Shown here piece by piece: positions 14,822 to 22,959 of a stretch of 36,360 nt of DNA. Source of the stretch: JAQVXR01 sp050945755 (GTDB lineage: Bacteria > Bacillota > Dehalobacteriia > Dehalobacteriales > Dehalobacteriaceae); contig JBMNTN010000017.1 in NCBI GenBank assembly GCA_050945755.1, positions 1 to 36,360 of the forward strand, in the 5' to 3' direction. Both the position numbers and the translations under genes were made by a program. Position 1 is the stretch's first letter. Every line of letters begins with the position of its first letter. A model generated the notes under the pieces. The model worked only from the letters and a program-made list of their open reading frames with translations, ran no database searches and was not told the origin of the DNA.

Positions 14822-16024
14822 ATGGCAAAGCAAAAATTTGAAAGGACAAAACCACACGTTAATGTGGGAACAATTGGTCACGTAGACCACGGTAAAACAA
14901 CATTGACATCTGCCATTACATTAACATTGGCAAAAGCCGGCGGTGCTGTTGCTACCGCTTATGACAAGATTGATGCTGCTCCGGAGGAAAGAGCGCGCGG
15001 TATTACTATTAATACTTCCCACGTAGAATACGAAACAGAAAAAAGACACTATGCCCATGTTGACTGCCCGGGACACGCTGACTATGTGAAGAACATGATT
15101 ACCGGTGCGGCCCAGATGGACGGTGCGATTCTTGTAGTTTCTGCTGCAGACGGCCCGATGCCCCAGACACGAGAGCATATTCTTCTTGCCCGTCAGGTAG
15201 GAGTACCTTATATTGTTGTCTTCTTAAACAAAGCCGACCAAGTAGATGATGAGGAGTTAATGGAACTGGTTGAGATGGAAGTGCGGGAACTGTTATCTGA
15301 ATATGAATTCCCCGGTGACGATATTCCCATTATTTCCGGTTCTGCCTTAAAGGCAATGGAATGCGGTTGCGGACAAAGAGATTGTGAAGCTTGCGGCAAC
15401 GTATGGAAACTGATGGATGCAGTTGACGAATACGTTCCCACTCCGGAAAGAGACAAGGACAAAACGTTCTTGATGCCCATCGAAGACGTGTTCACCATTA
15501 CCGGACGTGGTACCGTTGTTACCGGCAGGGTAGAACGAGGCCAGGTAAAAGTCGGTGATACCGTTCAGATCGTTGGTTTAATGGAAGAAACCAAACAGAC
15601 GGTAGTCACCGGTGTGGAAATGTTCCGAAAGCTTTTGGATTATGCGGAAGCAGGAGATAACATTGGTTGCCTTTTAAGAGGTATTGAAAGAAAAGAAGTT
15701 GAGCGGGGGCAGGTATTAGCCAAACCCGGCACTATTAAGCCCCATACCAAATTTATGGGAGAGGTTTATGTTCTGACCAAAGAAGAAGGCGGGCGTCATA
15801 CCCCATTCTTTAACGGATATCGTCCTCAGTTTTATTTCCGGACAACTGACGTAACCGGTGTGGCGAAACTACCGGAAGGTGTGGAAATGGTAATGCCTGG
15901 GGATAACATTAAGATGTACATTGAACTGATTACCCCGATTGCTATTGAGGAAGGTTTGCGCTTTGCCATTCGCGAAGGCGGCCACACAGTTGGTGCCGGA
16001 GTAGTAACCGCAATTAATGAATAA
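14822..16024 (+). CDS. tuf: Elongation factor Tu, copy 2 (complete)
   Basis: Complete EF-Tu of 400 residues. G motifs are GHVDHGKT (19-26), DCPGH (81-85) and NKAD (136-139). I chose ATG 14822 (MAKQKFERTKPHVNVG) because GGAGGG lies at 14806-14811; an ATG at 14804 precedes that site. At the junction between the GTPase domain and domain 2, residues 181-191 read CGCGQRDCEAC, a CxC-x4-CxxC cluster absent from E. coli EF-Tu and a possible metal site. The 3' part nearly equals copy 1. It closes the str operon; the next gene starts 205 bases later. Confidence 0.97.
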   Translation: MAKQKFERTKPHVNVGTIGHVDHGKTTLTSAITLTLAKAGGAVATAYDKIDAAPEERARGITINTSHVEYETEKRHYAHVDCPGHADYVKNMITGAAQMDGAILVVSAADGPMPQTREHILLARQVGVPYIVVFLNKADQVDDEELMELVEMEVRELLSEYEFPGDDIPIISGSALKAMECGCGQRDCEACGNVWKLMDAVDEYVPTPERDKDKTFLMPIEDVFTITGRGTVVTGRVERGQVKVGDTVQIVGLMEETKQTVVTGVEMFRKLLDYAEAGDNIGCLLRGIERKEVERGQVLAKPGTIKPHTKFMGEVYVLTKEEGGRHTPFFNGYRPQFYFRTTDVTGVAKLPEGVEMVMPGDNIKMYIELITPIAIEEGLRFAIREGGHTVGAGVVTAINE

Positions 16025-16081
16025 GTTTTTATGCTTAAAATGTAAAGAAATAAAAAGTTTGTTTGCAAGACTTTTTCCGGT

Positions 16082-16120
16082 GGAAGCATGTGTAAGCACT
16101 TAACCGTTTACACTGCTTCC
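16082..16120 (+). other. Long hairpin between tuf and rpsJ
   Basis: GGAAGCA (16082-16088) and GTGTAA (16090-16095) pair with TTACAC (16108-16113) and TGCTTCC (16114-16120): 13 pairs with one bulged T and a 12-base loop. There is no T-tract after it. It may end or modulate transcription between the str and S10 operons, or act in the S10 leader. I could not find a convincing promoter in 16025-16229. Confidence 0.6.
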
Positions 16121-16229
16121 TCTTGGGCTTATTGTTAATTGGAATGCGATGAAGTGGGAGGTTGCGTTGTTAACGGAAATTCTCACGGAGAAGGTCCGCA
16201 GAAAAATCGGGCGAAAAGGAGGTAAATAC

Positions 16230-16538
16230 ATGGCCAAGCAAAAAATTCGGATTAGGTTAAAAGCATTTGATCATAAAATATTGGATCAATCTGCTGAAAA
16301 AATTGTTGATACGGCAAAAAGAACCGGAGCGCTTGTTTCAGGCCCCATTCCTTTGCCTACAGAAAAGAATATTTTTACGATTCTTCGTTCTCCTCACGTT
16401 AATAAAGATTCCCGTGAACAATTTGAAATGAGAACTCACAAGCGTTTAATTGACATTATTGAGCCGACACCAAAAACTGTTGATTCATTAATGAGGCTGG
16501 ATCTGCCCGCGGGGGTAGATATTGAAATTAAATTATAA
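16230..16538 (+). CDS. rpsJ: Ribosomal protein S10 (NusE)
   Basis: S10 (102 residues) is a 30S head protein that also partners NusB and NusG in antitermination. MAKQKIRIRLKAFDHKILDQ at the start, TGALVSGPIPLPTEK in the middle and FEMRTHKRLIDIIEPT near the end are typical. ATG 16230 follows AAAAGGAGG; the frame is open further upstream to 16149, but that stretch contains the ribosome binding site and is unlike S10. It is first in the S10-spc-alpha cluster. Confidence 0.98.
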   Translation: MAKQKIRIRLKAFDHKILDQSAEKIVDTAKRTGALVSGPIPLPTEKNIFTILRSPHVNKDSREQFEMRTHKRLIDIIEPTPKTVDSLMRLDLPAGVDIEIKL

Positions 16539-16633
16539 ATAGTATGAAACACCAGGATGCGTGGACAATGAATTCTTTTACCAAGCGAGCAATGCCGAAA
16601 ACGGTATCTAGCAAGTGAAATGGAGGTGGAATT

Positions 16634-17263
16634 ATGGCAAAAGTGATTCTTGGCAAGAAAATTGGCATGACACAAATTTTTGACCAGGATGGGAAAATTG
16701 TTCCGGTTACGGCCATAGAGGCTGGGCCGTGTGTTATTACTCAAATAAAAAATCAATCCTCTGACGGGTATAACGCTATCCAAGTAGGGTATGGCCCTAT
16801 TAAAAACAAAAATGTAAACAAACCCATGAAAGGATTTTTTAATAAAGTAAATCTTACGCCGGTGCGATTTTTAAGAGAATTTAGGGTTGAGAATACTGGG
16901 GATTATCAGATTGGGCAAGAATTAACTGTTGCGGATTTTGAGAATGGGAATAAGATCGATGTAATTGGTATCTCTAAAGGGAAAGGTTTTGCCGGCACTA
17001 TTAAACGTTGGGGGCAAAGACGTGGGCCCATGGCACACGGATCAAAGAACCACCGCCGGCCTGCTTCTGCAGGAGCAAAGGGACCGGCTCGGGTTTTTAA
17101 GGGCAAAAAATCACCCGGCCGTATGGGTGGTGAAAGGGTGACAGTGCAAAACTTGGAGGTCGTGAAAGTATATCCGGAGCAAAACCTGCTTTTAGTTAAA
17201 GGGGCTGTCCCCGGTCCTAAAAAGGGATTGGTATTAGTTAAAACCGCTGTTAAAGCAGGTTAG
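16634..17263 (+). CDS. rplC: Ribosomal protein L3
   Basis: L3 (209 residues) is an early 50S assembly protein whose loop reaches toward the peptidyl transferase centre. Typical parts are the start MAKVILGKKIGMTQIFDQDG, the central GKGFAGTIKRWGQRRGPMAH and SKNHRRPASAGAKGPARVFK. The ATG follows TGGAGGTGG. The 95 bases before it contain only a small hairpin (16592-16607). Confidence 0.98.
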   Translation: MAKVILGKKIGMTQIFDQDGKIVPVTAIEAGPCVITQIKNQSSDGYNAIQVGYGPIKNKNVNKPMKGFFNKVNLTPVRFLREFRVENTGDYQIGQELTVADFENGNKIDVIGISKGKGFAGTIKRWGQRRGPMAHGSKNHRRPASAGAKGPARVFKGKKSPGRMGGERVTVQNLEVVKVYPEQNLLLVKGAVPGPKKGLVLVKTAVKAG

Positions 17264-17288
17264 GAACCCGTAGGAAAGGAGGGCTATC

Positions 17289-17915
17289 ATGCCTAAGGTT
17301 TCAGTATATAACATGCAGGGAGACCAAATCGGCGAATTGGACCTGAATGATAAGGTATTTGGTATAGAAGTAAATAAGCCGTTATTGCACCAAGCAGTTG
17401 TGGCATACCTAGCTTCACTGCGACGAGGCACCCATTCGACTAAAACACGGGCAATGGTTTCCGGTGGAGGGAGAAAACCCTGGAGACAGAAAGGGACAGG
17501 ACGGGCACGTGTAGGTTCAACCCGTAATCCGGTTTGGACAAAGGGTGGCGTTGCTTTTGGGCCTCATCCCCGGGAGTATGGATTTAAATTGCCCAAGAAA
17601 GCTCGACGTGTAGCGTTAAAATCAGCCCTTACTGATAAAGTAAATAATGGGAATCTAATTGTCCTTGATGAACTGAATATAGCAGAACCTAAAACCAAAG
17701 AAATGGTACGAATTCTTGAAGTTCTAAAGGCGCCTAATGCATTAGTAGTAATGGGCAATGAAGATACAAATGTAGTTAAGTCCGCTCGCAATATTCCGGG
17801 AGTAACGCCGATTGATGCTGAAAGGATTAATGTCTATAATATTTTGGCCCATGAAAAATTAGTAATGACGAAAGAAGCAGTGGCCAGGGTTGAGGAGGTA
17901 TTTGCCCATGCGTAA
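17289..17915 (+). CDS. rplD: Ribosomal protein L4
   Basis: L4 (208 residues) lines the nascent-peptide exit tunnel; in E. coli it also represses the S10 operon. The tunnel loop is seen as SGGGRKPWRQKGTGRARVGS (about residues 57-76), followed by WTKGGVAFGPHPR. The ATG follows AAAGGAGGGC. Its last 8 bases overlap the start of rplW, so the two are probably translationally coupled. Confidence 0.98.
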   Translation: MPKVSVYNMQGDQIGELDLNDKVFGIEVNKPLLHQAVVAYLASLRRGTHSTKTRAMVSGGGRKPWRQKGTGRARVGSTRNPVWTKGGVAFGPHPREYGFKLPKKARRVALKSALTDKVNNGNLIVLDELNIAEPKTKEMVRILEVLKAPNALVVMGNEDTNVVKSARNIPGVTPIDAERINVYNILAHEKLVMTKEAVARVEEVFAHA

Positions 17916-18195
17916 TCCTCACGACGTTTTAATTAAACCTCTGGTATCCGAGAAATCAATTAGCTTGATGGAACAGAACAAATATCCGTTTGAAGTAAAT
18001 GCGGATGCCAATAAAATTGAGATTAAGTATGCGGTTCAGGAATTATTTAAAGTTACAGTAACAAATGTGACAACGATGAATGTTAAGGGAAAAATGAAGA
18101 GAATGGGTAGATACATTGGAAAACGGCCTGATAGAAAAAAAGCCATTGTGACCTTGAAATCCGGCGATAAAATTGAGGTTTTTGAAGGTCTGTAA
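17908..18195 (+). CDS. rplW: Ribosomal protein L23
   Basis: L23 (95 residues) sits at the exit of the peptide tunnel and docks trigger factor and SRP. MRNPHDVLIKPLVSEKSISL opens the protein, and GRYIGKRPDRKKAIVTLK lies in the C-terminal half. I chose ATG 17908 over an in-frame upstream codon at 17890, because GAGGAGGT at 17892-17899 lies between them. It overlaps the rplD end by 8 bases. Confidence 0.97.
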   Translation: MRNPHDVLIKPLVSEKSISLMEQNKYPFEVNADANKIEIKYAVQELFKVTVTNVTTMNVKGKMKRMGRYIGKRPDRKKAIVTLKSGDKIEVFEGL

Positions 18196-18221
18196 GCGGG
18201 TAGTGAAGGAGGGAATATTAA

Positions 18222-19052
18222 ATGGGAATTAAAGGTTTTAGGCCCACTTCGCCCGGACGACGGGGAATGACGGTATCAACATTTGAAGAAATTACCAAGG
18301 ATCAGCCGGAAAAGTCTCTTACCGCGCCTTTAAAAAAGACGGGCGGGCGAAATAATCGAGGAAAGATAACCACCCGGCATCGTGGTGGCGGCCATAAAAA
18401 GCTTTATCGAATTATTGATTTTAAACGGGATAAAGACAACATTCCGGCTAAAGTTGCAAGTATAGAATATGATCCGAACAGATCAGCTAACATTGCACTT
18501 TTAAATTATGTCGATGGCGAAAAAAGATATATTATTGCTCCAAATGGTTTATCTGTTGGTGATACTGTTGTTTCCGGTCCTGATGCGGATATTAAAGTTG
18601 GTAATGCGTTGCCGCTTTCTAATATTCCAGAGGGAACGGTAGTTCACAACATTGAACTAAGACCGGCAGCGGGGGCGAAGATGGCCAGAAGTGCCGGTTC
18701 GTCAGCCCAGTTGATGGCCAAGGAAGGGAAATATGCTACTTTAAGGATGCCTTCAGGTGAAATGAGAATGGTCTTAGCCAGATGTAAGGCTACTATCGGG
18801 CAGGTTGGCAATATTGATCAAGAAAACATTACTATTGGGAAGGCAGGCCGATCCAGATGGCTAGGAATTAGGCCAAGCGTTCGTGGTGTGGTAATGAACC
18901 CGGTTGATCACCCCCATGGCGGTGGTGAAGGGCGTTCCCCGGTTGGACGTAACCCTGTTACCCCGTGGGGAAAACCGGCACTGGGGGCCAAGACTCGCAA
19001 AAAGAAGAAAGCGTCTGATCAGCTGATTGTAAAGCGTAGAGGCAAAAATTAA
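18222..19052 (+). CDS. rplB: Ribosomal protein L2
   Basis: L2 (276 residues) is needed for subunit joining and peptidyl transfer. The start MGIKGFRPTSPGRRGMTVS, the basic GKITTRHRGGGHKKLYRIIDF and the strongly conserved VMNPVDHPHGGGEGRSPVG (about residues 224-242, with the functional histidine in HPHGG) identify it. The ATG follows GAAGGAGGG. It sits in the standard order between rplW and rpsS. Confidence 0.98.
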   Translation: MGIKGFRPTSPGRRGMTVSTFEEITKDQPEKSLTAPLKKTGGRNNRGKITTRHRGGGHKKLYRIIDFKRDKDNIPAKVASIEYDPNRSANIALLNYVDGEKRYIIAPNGLSVGDTVVSGPDADIKVGNALPLSNIPEGTVVHNIELRPAAGAKMARSAGSSAQLMAKEGKYATLRMPSGEMRMVLARCKATIGQVGNIDQENITIGKAGRSRWLGIRPSVRGVVMNPVDHPHGGGEGRSPVGRNPVTPWGKPALGAKTRKKKKASDQLIVKRRGKN

Positions 19053-19101
19053 TTAGCGATCGGACATAGGAACTACTTGTTGAAGGGAGGCAAATGGTTC
19101 T

Positions 19102-19386
19102 ATGGGTAGGTCACTGAAAAAAGGACCGTATTGTGAAGCAAGATTATTGGCAAAGGTTGAAAAAATGAATGAAACCGGCGAAAAGAAAGTTATTAAAACG
19201 TGGTCGCGCCGTTCTACGATATTTCCCCAAATGGTAGGACATACCATGGCTGTACATGATGGTCGGAAGCATGTTCCTATTTACATTACGGAAGATATGG
19301 TAGGTCATAAGCTGGGCGAATTTGTACCAACCCGATTGTTTAAAGGTCATGGCGCTCATACCGAAAGGTCTTCTGCGTTGAAGTAA
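19102..19386 (+). CDS. rpsS: Ribosomal protein S19
   Basis: S19 (94 residues) belongs to the 30S head near the A-site finger. MGRSLKKGPYCEARLLAKVE at the start, WSRRSTIFPQMVGHTMAVHD in the middle and HKLGEFVPTRLFKGHGAH near the end are typical. The ATG at 19102 is 14 bases after GAAGGGAGG, with GGCAAATGG between, so the spacing is somewhat long. No better in-frame start is visible. Confidence 0.98.
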   Translation: MGRSLKKGPYCEARLLAKVEKMNETGEKKVIKTWSRRSTIFPQMVGHTMAVHDGRKHVPIYITEDMVGHKLGEFVPTRLFKGHGAHTERSSALK

Positions 19387-19414
19387 TTCTCTTTGATGAG
19401 AGGAGGTAAGTTTT

Positions 19415-19756
19415 GTGGAAGTCAAAGCAGTGGCAAAATTTATTCGCATTTCTCCCCGTAAAGCCAGACAGGTGATAGATTTGATCCGGGGGAAAAGCGT
19501 GGCTGAAGCATCGGCAATTTTGACACTTGTCCCTAACCGGGCAAAGGAACCTATCGGAAAAGTGTTAAAATCGGCGGTGGCCAATGCTGAGCATAATGGA
19601 AATATGAACAGGGATAACCTGATTGTCGTAAAAGCATTTGTTGATGAGGGTCCGACTCTGAAAAGATTTAAACCTCGGGCTATGGGCCGAGCAGACCGCA
19701 TATTAAAACGCACAAGCCATATTACAGTGGTGGTCAGCGAAAGGGAGGAGGGTTAA
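19415..19756 (+). CDS. rplV: Ribosomal protein L22
   Basis: L22 (113 residues) reaches into the exit tunnel with a beta-hairpin. AKFIRISPRKARQVIDLIRG (about residues 7-26) and FKPRAMGRADRILKRTSHIT near the C-terminus are diagnostic. The start is GTG 19415 after AGAGGAGGT. It is followed 3 bases later by rpsC, whose ribosome binding site lies in the last codons of this gene. Confidence 0.97.
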   Translation: MEVKAVAKFIRISPRKARQVIDLIRGKSVAEASAILTLVPNRAKEPIGKVLKSAVANAEHNGNMNRDNLIVVKAFVDEGPTLKRFKPRAMGRADRILKRTSHITVVVSEREEG

Positions 19757-19759
19757 TTA

Positions 19760-20434
19760 GTGGGCCAGAAGGTTCATCCAAAGGGAATTCGACTTGGTAT
19801 TATTAAAGAATGGGATGCCAAGTGGTACTCTCAAAAGGATTTTCAAAATTTTCTTCATGAAGATTTAAAAATTAGAAAATATGTTAAACAGAAGCTTTAT
19901 GCTTCAGGTATTTCCCGAGTTGAGATAGAGCGTGCGGCCAACCGGGTAAAGGTGAATATTTATACTGCCAAGCCGGGTATAGTTATCGGCCGAGGCGGTG
20001 CAGAAGTTGAAAATTTGAAAAAACAGCTTGAAGCCATGACGGGCAAAAAGATTAACGTTAATATTAATGAGGTTAAAAAGCCGGAACTGGATGCTCAGTT
20101 GGTAGCAGAGAATGTGGCCGGGGCTTTGGAAAAACGAATTGCTTTTCGCCGTGCGATGAAACAGAATGTATCAAGAACAATGCGCATGGGTGCTGAAGGA
20201 ATAAAAATTATGTGTGCCGGTCGGCTAGCCGGTGCTGAAATTGCCCGGACCGAATGGTATAGTGAGGGAAAAGTTCCCCTTCATACTCTGCGTGCAGATA
20301 TTGATTATGGCTTTGCAGAGGCTAATACCACTTATGGGAAAATAGGCGTTAAGGTATGGATATATAAAGGTGAGGTGCTTCCGCAAAAAATTGAAAGGGA
20401 AGCAAAAAAGCAAGTTGTGGAGGGAGGCGAGTAA
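19760..20434 (+). CDS. rpsC: Ribosomal protein S3
   Basis: S3 (224 residues) lies at the mRNA entry channel and contributes to helicase activity. MGQKVHPKGIRLGIIKEWDA is the typical start. A KH domain with IVIGRGGAEVENLKKQLE lies near residues 70-90, and the C-terminal domain contains RTEWYSEGKVPLHTLRADID. The start is GTG 19760, just after AGGGAGGAGGG at the end of rplV. rplP follows after 3 bases. Confidence 0.98.
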   Translation: MGQKVHPKGIRLGIIKEWDAKWYSQKDFQNFLHEDLKIRKYVKQKLYASGISRVEIERAANRVKVNIYTAKPGIVIGRGGAEVENLKKQLEAMTGKKINVNINEVKKPELDAQLVAENVAGALEKRIAFRRAMKQNVSRTMRMGAEGIKIMCAGRLAGAEIARTEWYSEGKVPLHTLRADIDYGFAEANTTYGKIGVKVWIYKGEVLPQKIEREAKKQVVEGGE

Positions 20435-20437
20435 TCC

Positions 20438-20872
20438 ATGTTAATTCCCAAAAGAGTAAAGTATCGCCGCCAGCACCGTGGCCGGATGGGCGGGAAGGCT
20501 AACAAAGGAAACTTTGTGGCTTTTGGTGAATACGGGTTGCAAGCTGTGGAACCAGGTTGGATCACAAGCCGTCAGATTGAAGCCGCGCGTATTGCCATGA
20601 CCCGATTTATTAAACGTGGTGGAAAAGTGTGGATTAAGATATTCCCCCATAAACCAGTAACTGTTAAACCTGCCGAAACTCGAATGGGTAGTGGTAAAGG
20701 CTCACCGGAATACTGGGTAGCAGTGGTGAAACCAGGACGTATTTTGTTTGAGCTAGCCGGGGTGGATATAGAAATAGCCAAAGAAGCAATGAGGTTAGCC
20801 CAGCATAAGCTGCCCATTAAAACTAAGTTTGTAATTCGTGAAGAGACGGGCGGTGAAGCAGATGAAAATTAA
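20438..20872 (+). CDS. rplP: Ribosomal protein L16
   Basis: L16 (144 residues) organises the A-site tRNA region of the 50S subunit. The start MLIPKRVKYRRQHRGRMGGK, then GWITSRQIEAARIAMTRFIK and KPAETRMGSGKGSPEYWVAV, are textbook L16 blocks. The ATG follows GAGGGAGGCGAG. Its end overlaps the rpmC start by 11 bases. Confidence 0.98.
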   Translation: MLIPKRVKYRRQHRGRMGGKANKGNFVAFGEYGLQAVEPGWITSRQIEAARIAMTRFIKRGGKVWIKIFPHKPVTVKPAETRMGSGKGSPEYWVAVVKPGRILFELAGVDIEIAKEAMRLAQHKLPIKTKFVIREETGGEADEN

Positions 20873-21065
20873 AGAAATTCGTGATTTAAGCAATGAAGAA
20901 TTGCAAAATAAAATTTCTGACTTAAAAGGGGAATTATTTAATCTGCGTTTTCGTCTGGCTACCGGGCAGTTGGATAACCCAATGAATATTAAAGAAGTAA
21001 AAAGAACTATTGCCAGAGTACAAACAGTTATTCGAGAACGCGAATTGAAGAAAATAGAGGCGTAA
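20862..21065 (+). CDS. rpmC: Ribosomal protein L29
   Basis: L29 (67 residues) is a helical hairpin protein beside the tunnel exit, next to L23. MKIKEIRDLSNEELQNKISD and LFNLRFRLATGQLDNP are typical. I chose ATG 20862, which has GGGCGGTGAAG before it and gives the family N-terminus; an earlier in-frame start at 20838 would add 8 residues inside rplP. The overlap with rplP suggests translational coupling. Confidence 0.96.
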   Translation: MKIKEIRDLSNEELQNKISDLKGELFNLRFRLATGQLDNPMNIKEVKRTIARVQTVIRERELKKIEA

Positions 21066-21097
21066 GTTCCTAAATCGGCGGAAAGGAGGAACCAGCT

Positions 21098-21361
21098 TTG
21101 ACCGAAAGAGGTAACCGTAAAGTGCGGATTGGCCACGTGGTAAGCGATAAAATGGATAAGACGGTTGTGGTTCGGGTAGAAACCCGGGTAGCCCATCCGC
21201 TTTACGGGCGAATTATCAAAGTAAGTAAAAAGTTTAAGGCACATGATGAGAATAACGAATCACGTGTTGGCGATAAAGTGAGGATTATGGAGACGAGGCC
21301 ACTGTCTAAGGAAAAACGTTGGAGAGTGGTAGATATTTTAGAAAAAGCACCAATCGTATAA
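21098..21361 (+). CDS. rpsQ: Ribosomal protein S17
   Basis: S17 (87 residues) is an OB-fold primary binder of 16S rRNA. RKVRIGHVVSDKMDKTVVVR and HPLYGRIIKVSKKFKAHDE identify it, with ETRPLSKEKRWRVVDILEKA at the end. The start is TTG 21098 after GAAAGGAGGA. rplN follows after 35 bases. Confidence 0.97.
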   Translation: MTERGNRKVRIGHVVSDKMDKTVVVRVETRVAHPLYGRIIKVSKKFKAHDENNESRVGDKVRIMETRPLSKEKRWRVVDILEKAPIV

Positions 21362-21396
21362 AGTGGAATCTGCTCTGAAGAAAGGGGGCGGTGTAA

Positions 21397-21765
21397 TTGA
21401 TTCAAGCCGAAACAAGAATAAAGGTCGGCGATAATACCGGGGCAAAAGAACTTCTTTGCATTAAAGTGCTTGGAGGATCCAGAAGACGGTATGCCACGGT
21501 GGGCGATGTAATCGTTTGTTCCGTAAAAGAAGCGACACCAGGAGGCGTTGTTAAGAAGGGCGAGATAGTCAAAGCTGTTGTCGTCCGAACCAGCAAAGAA
21601 ATAAAACGCCCCGATGGTTCCTATATTAGATTTGATGAAAATGCAGGTGTGATTATCAATGATGCCGGGCAGCCAAGGGGGACACGTATCTTTGGACCGG
21701 TAGCCCGGGAATTGCGTGAAAAGAATTATATGAAGATTGTCTCTTTGGCCCCTGAAGTACTGTAA
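21397..21765 (+). CDS. rplN: Ribosomal protein L14
   Basis: L14 (122 residues, standard length) forms an intersubunit bridge. MIQAETRIKVGDNTGAKELL opens the protein. IVKAVVVRTSKEIKRPDGSY and the end FGPVARELREKNYMKIVSLA are typical. The start is TTG 21397, after AAAGGGGGCGG. The TTG codon stands where the family normally has the methionine of MIQ, so the choice is firm. Confidence 0.98.
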   Translation: MIQAETRIKVGDNTGAKELLCIKVLGGSRRRYATVGDVIVCSVKEATPGGVVKKGEIVKAVVVRTSKEIKRPDGSYIRFDENAGVIINDAGQPRGTRIFGPVARELREKNYMKIVSLAPEVL

Positions 21766-21806
21766 TTGATTTCAATGGCAGCTGAGACAATTGGAGGTGA
21801 ATTGAA

Positions 21807-22136
21807 TTGCCTAAACCAAAGGTACATGTAAAAAAGGGTGATACTGTGATAGTTATCACCGGCAAGGATGCCGGAAAAAAGGGAAAGGTTCTTGCAGTTG
21901 AACCAAAGGAAAACCGTGTGGTCGTGGAAGGGATAAATAAAGTAAAACGGCACACGAAGCCAACCAAAGCAGCACCGCAGGGTGGTATTGTGGATAAAGA
22001 GGCGGCATTTGCCAGTTCAAATGTGATGTTATTCTGCCCTAAATGCAGTAGTGTAACAAGAATAGGTAAAAAAGATCTGGGCGATGGTAACTTTGTCCGG
22101 CAGTGCAAAAAATGCGGCGAATTATTAGACAAGTAA
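21807..22136 (+). CDS. rplX: Ribosomal protein L24
   Basis: L24 (109 residues) is an assembly initiator near the tunnel exit. The KOW motif region reads KKGDTVIVITGKDAGKKGKV, followed by HTKPTKAAPQGGIVDKEAAF. The C-terminal part has CPKC and CKKC, a zinc-ribbon-like pair found in many bacterial L24 proteins. The start is TTG 21807 after TTGGAGGTGA. A second TTG at 21802 is out of frame. Confidence 0.97.
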   Translation: MPKPKVHVKKGDTVIVITGKDAGKKGKVLAVEPKENRVVVEGINKVKRHTKPTKAAPQGGIVDKEAAFASSNVMLFCPKCSSVTRIGKKDLGDGNFVRQCKKCGELLDK

Positions 22137-22160
22137 TTCGGGGGAAAGGAGGTACAATTT

Positions 22161-22703
22161 GTGGCAAGGCTGAAAGAAAAATATGAGAATGAAATTCGGC
22201 TGGCTTTAAAAGAAAAATTTAATTATAAAAATGTCATGGAAATTCCCAAACTGGAGAAAGTGGTTATTAACATGGGTTTGGGAGAAACTACTCAAAACCC
22301 CAAGGCATTAGATGCCGCCGTTAGCGACCTGACAGCGATTTCCGGACAAAAACCTGTGGTTACTAAAGCGAAAAAATCAATTGCGGCTTTTAAAGTTCGC
22401 GAAGGGATGCCGATCGGTGCCAAAGTAACTCTGCGGGGCGACCGTATGTATGAGTTTGTAGATAAATTGATTTCAGTAGCTCTACCCCGGGTAAGAGATT
22501 TTAGGGGTGTGTCTCCTAAGGCTTTTGACGGGCGAGGAAATTATACCTTGGGACTACGGGAACAATTAATTTTTCCGGAAATTGAGTATGATAAAATTGA
22601 CAAGTTGCGCGGTCTGGAAATTGGGTTTGTGACAACGGCTCGCACAGATGAAGAGTCTCGGGAGCTATTAAGATTAATGGGAATGCCTTTTAGGGAAGCA
22701 TAG
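22161..22703 (+). CDS. rplE: Ribosomal protein L5
   Basis: L5 (180 residues) binds 5S rRNA and contacts P-site tRNA. PKLEKVVINMGLGETTQNPK near residue 30 is typical, as are KSIAAFKVREGMPIGAKVTL and FPEIEYDKIDKLRGLEI. The start is GTG 22161 after AAAGGAGGT. rpsN follows after 41 bases. Confidence 0.98.
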   Translation: MARLKEKYENEIRLALKEKFNYKNVMEIPKLEKVVINMGLGETTQNPKALDAAVSDLTAISGQKPVVTKAKKSIAAFKVREGMPIGAKVTLRGDRMYEFVDKLISVALPRVRDFRGVSPKAFDGRGNYTLGLREQLIFPEIEYDKIDKLRGLEIGFVTTARTDEESRELLRLMGMPFREA

Positions 22704-22744
22704 CCAAATCTAATCCCAACCATAAGGCGTAAGGAGGGAAAAAA

Positions 22745-22930
22745 GTGGCTAAAAAATCAATGATTGCTCGGCAGCAGGAAAAACCGAAATTTCAGGTACG
22801 GGGATACAACAGGTGCAAAATTTGTGGCCGGCCCCATGCCTATATGCGTAAATTTGGGATGTGCCGTATTTGCTTCCGGCACCTAGCTTATAAAGGAGAA
22901 ATCCCCGGCATCACAAAGTCCAGTTGGTAA
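22745..22930 (+). CDS. rpsN: Ribosomal protein S14, zinc-type
   Basis: Short S14 of 61 residues with C24/C27 and C40/C43, the zinc-binding (C+) form, against roughly 90-100 residues for the zinc-free form. RCKICGRPHAYMRKFGMCRI is clear. It binds the 30S head. The start is GTG 22745 after AAGGAGGG. Confidence 0.97.
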   Translation: MAKKSMIARQQEKPKFQVRGYNRCKICGRPHAYMRKFGMCRICFRHLAYKGEIPGITKSSW

Positions 22931-22959
22931 AGGATGCCACGGAAGGAGGTTTTGTGTAA

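Noticed and set aside
16149..16229. In-frame N-terminal extension of S10, or a small leader peptide
   Set aside because: No ribosome binding site before ATG 16149, and the stretch contains the SD of rpsJ itself.
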